A stretch of DNA of 64,000 bases from Ilyonectria destructans (Eukaryota > Ascomycota > Sordariomycetes > Hypocreales > Nectriaceae), in contig JAHEWK010000007.1 of NCBI GenBank assembly GCA_020740775.1, positions 620,001-684,000 of the forward strand. The letters are read 5' to 3'. The stretch's first letter is position 1. Every line of letters begins with the position of its first letter. Both the position numbers and the translations under genes were made by a program. Shown here piece by piece: positions 54,337 to 64,000 of this stretch. Below the pieces are notes generated by a model, which had not been told where the DNA came from, searched no databases, and worked only from the letters and a program-made list of their open reading frames with translations.

Positions 54337-56371
54337 TCAAAACACAAAGATAAACTCATCGTTCATCAAATCGGTCAAGTCATCAAACGCGCGTGCACCA
54401 ACACCAGATTCCGTCCCATCCCTTGCATTCTCTACATGCTGCGCCCCAATCGCTTTTGCCCTGCGAAGCCGATCTGCTTCTTCTGGCGAGTACAAGCTGT
54501 AATCTACAATAAGGGCATCCTTTCCAGCAAGAACCCGGCGGCGGCTATGGTCGCGGTTGAGATAGGCGAGATACATGGTCGAGACGCCAACGAGGACTAT
54601 GATGGCGCAGTATAGTAACAGGTTCCAGTATAAACCTGTGAAATACTCGGGCGCCTCCGATGGTTTGTATAACAGAGGGCCAATGATGTTTCCGAGAGAT
54701 TGCCCGACGAAAAGGACAGAAGAGTTGCATTTGCTCTTGGTATCACCAGCTGTGTTGGAGGCCGACCATGAGTATATCAAAGGAACTAAGACGGATATCA
54801 GCCGTTTGTCTTGGAGTAGCAGTGAGTTATTCATACCGATGCCTGGAAACACTGAGATCATGTAGTAGCCGCATAGCAAAGTTGCCTTAGTGTCAGGCGT
54901 ATGAGGCGTTGCCAGCATGATCATGCATCCAGCAATGGGAAATATGGTCAGAAAAGCGATGACGGGACCTTTCTTGTGGTATTTTGTAGCCATGTACGAC
55001 CCGCCAACAGTGGATATTAGCTGCACGATGCCAAATGGGGCATTGAACAGAATGGCGTGAAATGAGTCGAAGCCGAATGACTTGACAAGCAGAGGACCGA
55101 AAGATGCAACACCGCCGGAAGGGACCCTGTACAAAGATCGAAATGGTCAGCGATGTCGAAGAAACATCGATTCAAGACGAGAATTACTTACGAAATGCTA
55201 AAGATGAGTGCGAACCAAAGCCAAGTTTTCACGTCTCGGATCATCTCCCAGAGATGATCCCATCGCCATTCACGCGACATGACGCCGGTCTGGTTCATCC
55301 TCAATCGCTCAATGGCGATGAGTTTGTCATGCTTGCTGAGAAATTTGGCCTCGGCAGGAGAATCGGGCATGTACGAGAATAGGATGGATGAGAAGCAGAC
55401 GGTGATGATTCCAAAGAAGATAAATATTGTCTATTCGAGTAGTCAGAAGTCTGTCCTTGGGGGGTCTGGGAGACAATACTGGGTGCTCACTTGGTATGGC
55501 TTAAGCCCGAATGGTAACTGCGCAAGCCCCCACGTGATCAAGCTGCCGAACTATGTCGCATCAGTTCAAGGCTATACACGGATATCGCTTGGAAAGGTAA
55601 GACATACCACGTTGGTGAAGCCGTTCATGGCGTACCAATAAGACATACGCAGAGGCTGCTCCCTGCGACGCCAGAACATTTGCGTAATGGCGATGAAGCT
55701 AGGAGCGATACTTGCTTCGAAAGCACCCAGCCAGAACCGAGCCACAAGTAGGCTTTCAAAAGAATGCGCCCCAGCCATGAGCGCAAGGGCAAGGCCCCAG
55801 AGCGTAACCATACAACTAGTGAATTTGCCGATTGGCAGCTTCACAAGTAGCCATGCAAGAGGGAATTGGGCTATGAGCTGGGCGACGTAGACGATGGAGC
55901 CTAGCCAGGAGAATTGGTCGCCTTTGAGGCCTGTGTCTTCGATGAGGCCAAAGATGGACGCGTAGGCGATTGTGGCCTTGTCGAGACCTGCAACCACGTC
56001 AGCTGCAAACGTTGGGAAGATGATAAGAACTGGGTCAATCCACCTTGCAAAAAGTAGACAGCCAGCATCAAGGGCAGAACGACAGAGTCGATACGATGTA
56101 GCACGCGAGCATCGTCCTCGGCTGTGACCTTGATACGGCGCTCGGGCGAGACTCCAAGTCTCCTCATCAAGTCCGCTGCGGGGGTGTTTTTGTTGCCATC
56201 TTTACGGTTAATGGGCCTGCCTTGTCTCCCGTCAGTGCCATCTTCGATGTTCTCCTGCCCGTCTACGAGCTGTAATAGGGGATATTGATCAGAAGATGAC
56301 GTCATGTCTCCGCCTGGAGAGGGAGAGGCAGAGCCCAGACCAAGACGGCCATCATGGTCTGAAGCAGACAT
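54337..56371 (-). CDS. MFS transporter, allantoate permease (Dal5)-like anion:cation symporter family
   Basis: Five exons: 56371-56044, 55987-55608, 55550-55491, 55430-55192 and 55126-54337; 598 aa, all in phase. A hydrophilic N-terminus of ~90 aa is followed by VLHRIDSVVLPLMLAVYFLQGLDKATIAYA, the signature of the Dal5/ACS family. GDQFSWLGSIVYVAQLIAQFP, WRRREQPLRMSYWYAMNG and MPDSPAEAKFLSKHDK precede the central loop, and FSISVPSGGVASFGPLLVKSFGF begins the second half. About 12 membrane segments. The family imports organic anions such as allantoate, nicotinate or dipeptides. The substrate is not determined. Confidence 0.92.
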
Positions 56372-57254
56372 GATACTTTCGATACTTGGTGGCTGTTTGC
56401 CGCAAAGGGGAAACGAAAGTGTTGGACGATATGCCGTCTGGTGTAGCTTAGTTGACGGAGGCTGGGGACAGGTTCATGGTGGGAAATGGCCAGTCCAGGG
56501 ATAAGTTAACGAATGCCGACCTTGGCCAATCAAAGGATGCACTGGCCGAGATTAGCTAAGCACTTGTCGCCACGCTAGACTGAATGTGTGAGTGTGAAGT
56601 TAGTAGTACATGGGGAAGCAAACAAGGCGTAATGTTGGTGGATATGTATTATGATGCAGGTTGCTTACTTGCTTGCGGTATGTGACACGGTTACAGCTTC
56701 TTCACTTCACTTGACAGAACCGCACGCTCTCCATCACGTGGGCTGACGAAGTACACTGTCACGTGACGCTCACAGCTACTCCGCGCAATCTTGAGACATC
56801 GCTCCTTCTTCCTCTTTGTAAAGTAACAAGGCATTCCGCTCTGCTTCACTGTCTGGTCTAGGCTGCCGCAGAAGCCTATGTCAACATCTTTCCCATCTTT
56901 CTCAATGGATGCATTGGTAGTCCTATATTCGGTGTTCCAGTCCCGGATTTGCTTTCCTTGTCCTTGGTTCGGGTTGACTTAGTCTTTTCCTCCACACTCT
57001 GCTAGCGACAACCTCCTTCTGTTTCCGGTCCTCTAATAACATATTAAAAAACAAATTTCAGTGTCTCTGGTACAAAACAAGGGCCCCGGAACGAGGGGCC
57101 AATTAACGGGATTTCAATCGTGACTCGATCTCGGAATTAGCGCTTATTCCGGCCCCCTCAATCACCATCGGTGATGAGTCATTAGAATTCTTCTGTCCAT
57201 AAAAAGTTACGAGTCTCCAAACATTTTCCTCCAGTACTTAAATTTGAACGTTGT
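56372..57254. promoter_or_regulatory. divergent promoter region between two MFS genes
   Basis: 883 bp with no gene. Two CACGTG-type words (ATCACGTGGGC near 56735, TCACGTGACG near 56760) could bind basic helix-loop-helix or bZIP regulators (inference). Confidence 0.4.
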
Positions 57255-58993
57255 ATGTTTGAGTTATTTGCTAGCATGGCGACAACTCAGACACAGGCCA
57301 TCTCGGTCCCTTATTCTGTCAATGCATTCTCTACAGAATCCAGTGCATCGCCAACTCCCCTCCCGGGAATTTTGTTGGATTCGTTCCAGGATGATCAAGT
57401 GCCCGTAATGCCCCAACCCTCGGCTAAGACATCCCGTTTACAAAATGTCATTTTGGTGGTTCTGATGTCCGGAATCACTTTCACTGGATCCCTCATCAAC
57501 GGCCTCGTCACGGTTGGTTTACCCGCAATTACAGCAGATCTGAAGATCCCTCCATCATTGGCCTTCTGGCCCGCTTCCGTCTCCAGCCTTGCTACCGCGT
57601 CCACTTTGCTGCTAGCTGGATCTGTTGCAGATGTTCTGGGTCCTCGAGGGGTTGATCTTGTTGGATCTTTTGCGAGTGGTGCTCTGATGATTGCCGCTGG
57701 TGCTTCCCGTCAAGGCTCCGAACTGATTGCCTTGCGAGCACTCCAAGGTGTAGGCCTTTCCTTGCACCTTGCATCCTCTGTATCGATTATTACAAAAGCC
57801 CTTCCTCAAGGTAGAGGCCGCAATCTGGCTTTCTCATGCCTTGGCTTGAGCCAGCCACTGGGTCTGTCGGTTGGCCTTGTCTTGGGTGGTGTTTTTGTGG
57901 ATACAATTGGTTGGCGAGCAGGTTGGTATCTATCAGGCGGCTTGACCCTCCTACTTGCGAGTATTGCTGTTTGGGCTTTGCCTAGGAGCAATGATCTGAG
58001 AAGCATGAATAACATCTGGCACGACATGAAGACAAAAGTGGATTGGGTCGGTGCCATGCTAGCATCCGCTTTCATGACGGTGTTGTGCTACCTTCTAGCG
58101 TAAGTTCGGCCAATCCTCCAAGCCAGCTGTTTTCAATGATGCTGACCTGATATTCTAGTATCTTGAGTGCGGATGTGACTCGGATCAAGGAACCCTTGAG
58201 CATTGCATTTCTCTGCCTCAGTGTAGTTGCATTGGTGACATTCATTTACTGGATGCACGTCCAGGTGAAGGCAAACAGGCCAGCACTTATCCCCAACTCT
58301 CTCTGGAGAAATACAACATTCTCGGGGGTTTGCATGGCTATTGCCCTCTCTAACGCCGTCATCAACTCGATGGAACTATTTTGCAGTCTATTGTAAGTTT
58401 GATATACGAAGAGCCCGAAGATTCCGTCCAGCATTCTAACATTCCATAGTTTCCAAGATGTACAGCTACTTCCCGCCCTCCAAGCTTCCATCCGGATATT
58501 ACCCTCGACTGCAGTCGGAATAATTCTAAACTTTACTGTTGGTCTCTTTGTACACAAAGTTCCTGTGGTTTGGATCGTTACGTCTACTTCAATCCTCTGC
58601 GCTGGCGCGTCACTATTGATGGCTGTCATTCAACCGTCATGGCCATACTGGGGCAATGCATTCGTTGCTCAGCTGTTGATGCCTCTAAGCTGCGACGCCT
58701 TATTTACCGTGGGGCTTATTATTATCTCGGATGTTTTCCCTGATGATACACAAGCACTTGCTGGAGCTGTATTCAACACAGCCGCTCAATTTGGAGGTGC
58801 CCTTGGCCTTGCAATTTTGCAAGTCATATCCACAACGGTTACAGAAAAGCAGACTGGAATGGAGATGATTTCGGCACTTATGGAAGGATATCGAGCCAGT
58901 TTTTGGACTATGTTCGCATTCATGATCTTGTGTGCAGCTATCGGTACATTGGGGCTGAAGAACACTGGAAAGATTGGGCTCAAGAAAGATTAA
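57255..58993 (+). CDS. MFS transporter, drug:H+ antiporter-like (DHA2, 14-segment type)
   Basis: Three exons: 57255-58099, 58159-58392 and 58450-58993; 540 aa from the ATG at 57255 (a second ATG at 57276 gives 533 aa). The cytoplasmic N-terminus of ~65 aa precedes the segments. Motifs include ADVLGPRGVDLVGSF (loop 2-3), LQGVGLSLHLASSVSII (segment 4) and LGLSQPLGLSVGLVLGGVFVDTIGWRAGWYL, the antiporter motif C region. The second half has DVFPDDTQALAGAVFNTAAQFGGALGLAILQ. The pattern is that of multidrug or toxin exporters of the DHA2 group. It is divergent from the Dal5-like importer. Confidence 0.9.
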
Positions 58994-59176
58994 ACTCAAT
59001 GGACCGGTCCCCGAATACAGGTACCAAAAACGAAAAGGCCCTTTCGCAAAGGTATCAAAAGAGAGTATACTTCCATACAGCCGAAAAATATACCGTACAT
59101 TGCCAATTTGTTACAACAATATCCTCCCCGCCCCGCACATTCAAAAACTCCTAAGCGCGTGACCTCGACCTGTTAG

Positions 59177-60129
59177 TTATGCCCAACTGAGCTGGATGGG
59201 AAGATGCAACAACATATCACCCGCCGCATTCTTTGAAGGCATCTTTCCAGCTCTGATATTGAGTTGGAGGGATTGATGGAGCAGTCGGGGAGCGGTAAGG
59301 TTGGAGTCGCGCTCCGTGCGCCACTGCACAAATTCCGCCTCGGGAACCTGGTCTTTCAGATGCTTGTTGGCTTGATTTTGCTCGGAAACCGTAGTGACGG
59401 CAAGAGGGTCGGCGCGACCATCGGCGCCGCCTGGGGGGTAGTCATGGCCGGTCCAGATTTTGAACTTCTCTGGCAAGCTGAGCATCTTCCTGACCGAGGC
59501 GTATAGGGAGGAGGCATCACCGCCTGGGAAGTCGCAGCGGGCTGAGCCAACGTCAGGGTTGAAAAGAGAGTCACCGCAGAATACGTTTTCTATGAGCCAA
59601 AACAAGTTAGCTAGGATACTATCTTCTGCTATTGATGATACATACCTCCGATAACGTAGCCAAGGTGGTCGGGGGTGTGTCCAGGTAGGTGGATGGCCTT
59701 GGCTTCAAGCTGCCCGATGGAAAAGACTTCGTCGTCGTCCAGGAGATGATCAAACGCGTCCTTGTACTCGCTTTCCGGAATTCCATATCGCTTACCGAAG
59801 CGATCTTGCGTCTGCCCGACACGCTTGCCGATGCAAATGTCAGGGCGCAGGCCTTGAGACGCGGTGAGTTTCAGTTGCAGATAGCCCGAAGAGGTGATGT
59901 GGTCGGCGTGCACGTGAGTTTCCAGCACCCTCACGATGATATACCCATTTTCCTTAGCCAAGGAGATCAGTGCGTCCGCGCTTTCAGTGGTTAGAGCATT
60001 CTTGACGGGGTCAAAGTCGAGCACGGGATCGATGATGACGGCATGCTTTGTCTTGGGATCGGCCACGATATACTGCCAAGTGGAAGTCTTGGGCTCAAAA
60101 ATGTTGTGAATGATGGCCTCGACAGACAT
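59177..60129 (-). CDS. metallo-beta-lactamase-fold persulfide dioxygenase (ETHE1-like)
   Basis: Two exons, 60129-59646 and 59589-59177; 298 aa from the ATG at 60129 (MSVEAIIHNIFEP), where family homology starts. Upstream in-frame ATGs at 60216 and 60234 would add ~29-35 basic residues, possibly a mitochondrial leader. Metal ligands are THVHADHI near residue 75 (with Asp), HLPGHTPDHLGY near 140 and CGDSLFNPDVG near 170; GHDYPPGG follows near 210. ETHE1-type enzymes oxidise glutathione persulfide to sulfite in mitochondria; the HVHADH pattern and the single iron site separate them from glyoxalase II. The C-terminal ~75 aa (Leu-rich, WRTERDSNLTAPRLL) is also typical. Confidence 0.9.
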
Positions 60130-61404
60130 TTTGTTTCGGATAGTGTTGCGTTCCAGAGGATGGCTGTGTGGATGGCGTTTGATGAAGAAAGCGATTTCCA
60201 GAGTTTGCAAGTGCATCTTATAGCACCGCGCCATCTTCACTTCTACGCATTGACAGATAATAGACGTCGCGGTTTAGTAATGAGTGTCCTCACTAATCGC
60301 CGCTGCCAAAGTCCCCGAGCACGGCGACCTCCGGCTTAGAGAACTGAGTTTTGGTGGACGACTGGTCGCCGAAATGGTGGGTCCTCCGGGGAAGTGGGGT
60401 CCGAGCCTCCGAGGCAGGTCGCCGAAGCTGCCACATGCTTCACCATGATGTCACTGGTCGCCGGGGATTTATCCATCAAACCTTGTGTGGAGTTTTGGAT
60501 TGTAATTTCAAAGCTAATTATTTGAAACTTTCAAAACATCCTAATTTGGAGAGTCTGGTAAATCACGGACCGACACCAGCGAGGACCCACATCTTGGCTG
60601 GTGAAAGCTGTCGGTCCGCGTCTCTGAGATTGTGGGACGTCTCAGATATCTTATTAAGCTTAAACATGCATGCTCTCCATAATAATTGCTTCTATTCATC
60701 TGGACCAGAACAACCAACCAACCACGCTTCTGGACTCTCCGGGATTGTGCGGGCCGAGCAACTATGTCTTGCCAAGGCCCTCCCTGGACTGTAGGTAAGC
60801 AAATGGGAGCCATCTCGCCGGGGGGTTCTCTCCATGATCTTGCTCGTGGATGTAGGGAGAGAAATTGATGCTGCAGGTCATGATCTCCTCAAATGCATGT
60901 CACTTTCGTTGAATGATATGGCGATATTATTTTTTCCGCCACATCGAAGCAAGGGGGCGCGAAATGAACTCCTAGTCACGCCGCTTCTACCATCCATGAA
61001 ACTTCCGTTAGCCGGCAGCGTTTTATGAGCTTCGCAGCAATAGCCGCGTTCCGTTGATAATGAGGCGCAAATCGGATGGCTTGGAATGTCTCAACGGGCC
61101 GCCTCGCCGCAGACATGCGGATGAGAGGGCGTGCTCATGAACATCAATTGGTAAAATATAAGTGAATATTGAATAGTGCATTCCCGATCCGATATGTGGC
61201 TGGCTGGAGGAAGAAACGGGGACTGAACCAGCTGTTGTGGCCTGTACAACCAACAAGTGAGGGCGTTACAACCAACAGGTGTGGAGCACAGAGTGGGCAT
61301 TCCTCAGAGACAGCGAGCAGATATAAGTTATCCACGAACACCATTTTTCTTAATGATGGGATCGATTGGTAGCCATCACAACACAGCTCGAATACTCATT
61401 CACC
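60130..61404. other. intergenic region with strong inverted repeats
   Basis: No gene is supported. The inverted repeat CGGACCGACACCAGC (60566-60580) pairs with GCTGGT (60597-60602) and TGTCGGTCCG (60609-60618). A second hairpin is TCTGAGA (60623-60629) with TCTCAGA (60640-60646). Function unknown; possibly the end of a degraded mobile element or a structured transcript. Confidence 0.5.
60566..60646 (+). repeat. two adjacent hairpins (inverted repeats)
   Basis: Perfect 10-bp arms CGGACCGACA / T GTCGGTCCG plus 6-bp inner arms ACCAGC / GCTGGT form one hairpin with a small bulge; 7-bp arms TCTGAGA / TCTCAGA form a second hairpin directly after it. No terminator role is expected in a fungus. Confidence 0.6.
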
Positions 61405-64000
61405 ATGGTTCCAAAACCCAGCTGGCATACGCTGCTAGTACTCTCGTCCCTCGCAATCACACCCATTACGGCACACGGCACACATCATGTTGGCACTCAA
61501 ATCAACGAACTTCTGTCTCGAAACGATCTTGACAGCGATGGCTGCCCCCACCCGAACCTCTGCGTATGGGGCAACTGCACCGATGTGACAATCGGAATCG
61601 ACCCAATGAACTGTGGACGAGCCGGCAATGCTTGCAACTCTGGAGAGCTTTGTGTCGGAGGAGCTTGCCTCCCTCTCAGATTCGAACCGACCCTTCTTTG
61701 TGGTACTTCGGGAGACGACTGCCTCCCTGGCCAATGGTGTTATAAAGGTGCATGTACGCCCATCCAAGTCGTCACAAACCCCCGTATTTGCGGCCTGTTG
61801 GTGGTGGAATGCAACGCTGGCGAACTGTGCGTCAACGGTGTGTGCATCAAGATCGACATCGGATCCGATCCGTCCTCCTGTGGCAAGTCTCAGACGGCTT
61901 GTAACCCCGGAAACTGGTGCATGGATGGTGTTTGCACGCCATTCATCCTCGGAACGTCTTCTTTGACATGCTCATCTGACAAAAGCTGTTCTCTTGGAGC
62001 TCCGTGCCATGATGGTGTCTGCCAACCTTACAATATTGGCACTGATCCTTGGAATTGCGGCACCGATAGTCACCAATGCTCCGCCGGAGAGCTCTGTGTG
62101 TCTGGGAGCTGCAAGCCACTCAACATCACTACCGACCCCCAATCTGAGCAGTGTCATCCAGGCAGCCTAGAATACGACGGGTACTGTTTGCCTATACACA
62201 TCAGCACCTTCCTTTCTGCGTGCGGAGACAACAGTCAAGTATGCAAGAAGGGAGAGGTGTGTGTGTCTGGAGCGTGTGTAAGCGGCCTGGAACATACCGA
62301 GGACATTACGATTGTCGGCTGCAGCAAAGGCCCTGGAGAGCCTGACTCGCCTAGTCATTACGTTCAGTCCAGTAGATACAGAAACAGTGGAAGTACAAAC
62401 AGCGAGGGTACACACGGTGGAAACAAGAGCAACGGTAACAAAAGCGGTGGAGGCAAAAACCATGGAAGCAAAACCCCTGGAAGCAAAAACAGCGAAAGCA
62501 CCAACAGTGGAGACTCAATCAACAATGGCCATTCCTGGAACAGCCATGGAGAAGGGGACACTCTCCATTCATCCAGCAGTGGCAACGGTACTCAGCGACA
62601 AAGCTACGGTTGCCCAGCAGGTCAAGTCTGTGGTGCCGGCCTTTCCTTCGATATCTTTGGCGACTCTGAGAACTGCGCTGGCCCAGGAGATGTCTGCCCC
62701 GGGAACAATCTGTGCTGCAATGACGCCTGTCTCCCCGTCGACATTAGCATGAACGCACACCTCTCGGACTGTAAGAACAATAAATGCCAGGCTGGATGCA
62801 TTTGCGAAGTTGACCAGACATGCCGCTCTGTTGTGATTGAGCTGTTGTCCTCCGCCTGTGAACCAGTATGTGGCACTGGCGAGATTTGTGTCTCCGGCAC
62901 TTGCATCAGCATCGCCGGTGATGCTACAGGCTGTGGTAAATCTGGATACGCCTGTGCTGCAAACCACTTGTGTGTTCTAGGGACGTGTATCCCAGTCGAC
63001 ACCGGTAGCGACCCCAAAAACTGCGGTACTGGGGGACTTACTTGTCCTGCTGGAACGCTTTGCTTCGCCGGAGCCTGCATTCCCATTGAGGAGAATGTGG
63101 AGGAGAAGCCTACCGTCTGCGATCCAGTCTGCGCCAAGGACCAAATCTGTGTTAATGGATCATGTCTTGCCATTCAAGATCCGGCTTCATGCAAGGTTCC
63201 CAGTGGCGGCTTGTCCAGTCGGCAGGACATCAGTGGGTGCCCCGTAGGCACAGTCTGTGTCGGCGATCTATGCGTCATCGTCGAGCCTGCCCTGAACTGC
63301 TCAGATCCCGGGAATGATTGCCCTGCTGGTAGCGTCTGCATCATGCGAGCCTGCGTGCCAACCGAGGATCCCTCAGATTGCGGAGTAGGAGACACCATCT
63401 GCGACGAGGACGAACTATGCATCGGCGGCTTCTGCACTCCTATTCAGACTGTTGATGATTGCGATAATGTCACCTGCAAAGACGGGGAAGCTTGTGATCA
63501 GGGCATTTGCGTCCCGGAGACCAAGATTACGTGCACCAAAGATTCCGACTGCGTTGGCGAAGAGGTTTGCAAGGACAGCTTCTGCGTGGTTGATGCCACG
63601 TTCCAGTGCCAAGAAAATGCGGACTGCGAGGAAGGAGAGCTATGCCAAGACAATTTCTGCGTCTTATCAACGGAGTTCGAATGCACGAGGGACTCGGAGT
63701 GCCTTGATGGAAAAGTTTGCCAGCAGGGTGTCTGCGTGCCAGATTCTCCGTCCGAGTGTACAAAGGACTCTGACTGCCTCAACGGGGAGGTATGCGAAAA
63801 GAGTGTCTGCGTCTTGGATGCCACGGTCGAATGCGCAAAGGACTCGGACTGTCTTGACAACAAGATCTGCCAGGAGAGTATCTGCGTGGTGGCTCCCACG
63901 TTGTTCGAGTGCACAAAAGACTCGGACTGCCTCGGTAAAAAGATGTGCCAGAAGAATGTGTGCGTGGTACCTCCCGCGTTATCTGAGTGCACCAAGGATT
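61405..64000 (+). CDS. giant secreted cysteine-module repeat protein, 3' end outside the window
   Basis: An uninterrupted frame of 865 codons from the ATG at 61405 to the window edge, with no stop. Signal peptide MVPKPSWHTLLVLSSLAITP, cleaved around residue 23-25. Residues ~45-305 are about seven four-cysteine modules of the form C-x(5-6)-C-x5-C-x4-C, for example CGRAGNACNSGELCVGGAC. Residues ~308-400 are a Ser/Asn/Gly-rich low-complexity linker. After it come further modules, and from 63532 a strict tandem array of 25-26 aa repeats (CTKDSDCLNGEVCEKSVCV). The first five repeats are exactly 75 nt apart and the next two 78 nt. About 100 cysteines, all likely disulfide-bonded. It resembles Dickkopf/EB-type cysteine modules of animal and protist surface proteins; no fungal family recognised. 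Confidence 0.85.
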   Translation, partial: MVPKPSWHTLLVLSSLAITPITAHGTHHVGTQINELLSRNDLDSDGCPHPNLCVWGNCTDVTIGIDPMNCGRAGNACNSGELCVGGACLPLRFEPTLLCGTSGDDCLPGQWCYKGACTPIQVVTNPRICGLLVVECNAGELCVNGVCIKIDIGSDPSSCGKSQTACNPGNWCMDGVCTPFILGTSSLTCSSDKSCSLGAPCHDGVCQPYNIGTDPWNCGTDSHQCSAGELCVSGSCKPLNITTDPQSEQCHPGSLEYDGYCLPIHISTFLSACGDNSQVCKKGEVCVSGACVSGLEHTEDITIVGCSKGPGEPDSPSHYVQSSRYRNSGSTNSEGTHGGNKSNGNKSGGGKNHGSKTPGSKNSESTNSGDSINNGHSWNSHGEGDTLHSSSSGNGTQRQSYGCPAGQVCGAGLSFDIFGDSENCAGPGDVCPGNNLCCNDACLPVDISMNAHLSDCKNNKCQAGCICEVDQTCRSVVIELLSSACEPVCGTGEICVSGTCISIAGDATGCGKSGYACAANHLCVLGTCIPVDTGSDPKNCGTGGLTCPAGTLCFAGACIPIEENVEEKPTVCDPVCAKDQICVNGSCLAIQDPASCKVPSGGLSSRQDISGCPVGTVCVGDLCVIVEPALNCSDPGNDCPAGSVCIMRACVPTEDPSDCGVGDTICDEDELCIGGFCTPIQTVDDCDNVTCKDGEACDQGICVPETKITCTKDSDCVGEEVCKDSFCVVDATFQCQENADCEEGELCQDNFCVLSTEFECTRDSECLDGKVCQQGVCVPDSPSECTKDSDCLNGEVCEKSVCVLDATVECAKDSDCLDNKICQESICVVAPTLFECTKDSDCLGKKMCQKNVCVVPPALSECTKD
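63532..64000 (+). repeat. tandem 75/78-bp coding repeats in the cysteine-module protein
   Basis: Repeat starts (first Cys codon) at 63532, 63607, 63682, 63757, 63832, 63910 and 63988. Each encodes C-x5-C-x5-C-x4-C with a conserved Lys-Asp-Ser-Asp before the second Cys. The regular spacing and high similarity indicate recent expansion by slippage or unequal exchange; the array continues beyond the window. Confidence 0.9.

Noticed and set aside
63174..63995. Minus-strand frames of 87 and 165 codons under the cysteine-module gene
   Set aside because: They are mirror frames of a repetitive, codon-biased coding sequence on the plus strand; the plus-strand frame has a signal peptide and regular cysteine spacing.

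Overview
The window is nuclear DNA of a filamentous ascomycete (Pezizomycotina). The evidence is short GT-AG introns of about 45-65 nt with CTAAC-like branch points, Zn(II)2Cys6 regulators, PTH11-type receptors (one with a CFEM domain), a HET-domain protein, a CipC-type stress protein and secreted wall-degrading enzymes. The lineage is probably Sordariomycetes, but that is an impression from protein style, not a placement. Most genes here are split by introns. The exon structures given were joined by hand: reading phase matches at every junction, but there is no transcript support.

Layout. 1-0.5 kb: AT-rich repetitive DNA. 0.7-8.3 kb: alpha/beta hydrolase, an unknown membrane protein, a ToxD-like medium-chain reductase (MDR) and a Zn2Cys6 regulator. 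8.7-9.6 kb: relic of an epoxide hydrolase. 10.4-25.6 kb: an oxidoreductase-rich block with a secreted GMC oxidoreductase, a CFEM-PTH11 receptor, a haem-thiolate peroxygenase/chloroperoxidase, a second Zn2Cys6 regulator, another MDR enzyme and two head-to-head NmrA-type reductases. It looks like the tailoring and regulatory part of a secondary-metabolism or detoxification locus, but no PKS, NRPS or terpene backbone gene is in view. 26.5-30 kb: cipC, a carbohydrate-binding-type relic, and an intronless orphan gene with foreign codon use behind three palindromic repeats. 30.4-36.8 kb: a second hydrolase, a truncated PTH11-like receptor, a third MDR enzyme and an intact PTH11-like receptor.

38.4-45 kb is gene-poor and typical of accessory DNA. 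It holds two paralogous small secreted eight-cysteine proteins separated by tandem repeats, a further secreted orphan, and an epimerase gene destroyed by an insertion and several nonsense changes. 45.5-60.1 kb: HET protein, CE1-type esterase, degenerate Ras-like protein, GH43 arabinanase, two MFS transporters and a persulfide-dioxygenase-like enzyme. From 61.4 kb to the end runs a very large secreted protein built almost wholly from four-cysteine modules, open at the window edge.

The most original material is the cysteine-module protein at the right edge, the eight-cysteine secreted pair, and the orphan gene at 28.6 kb with its palindromic repeats. No RNA gene, CRISPR array or complete transposon was recognised.
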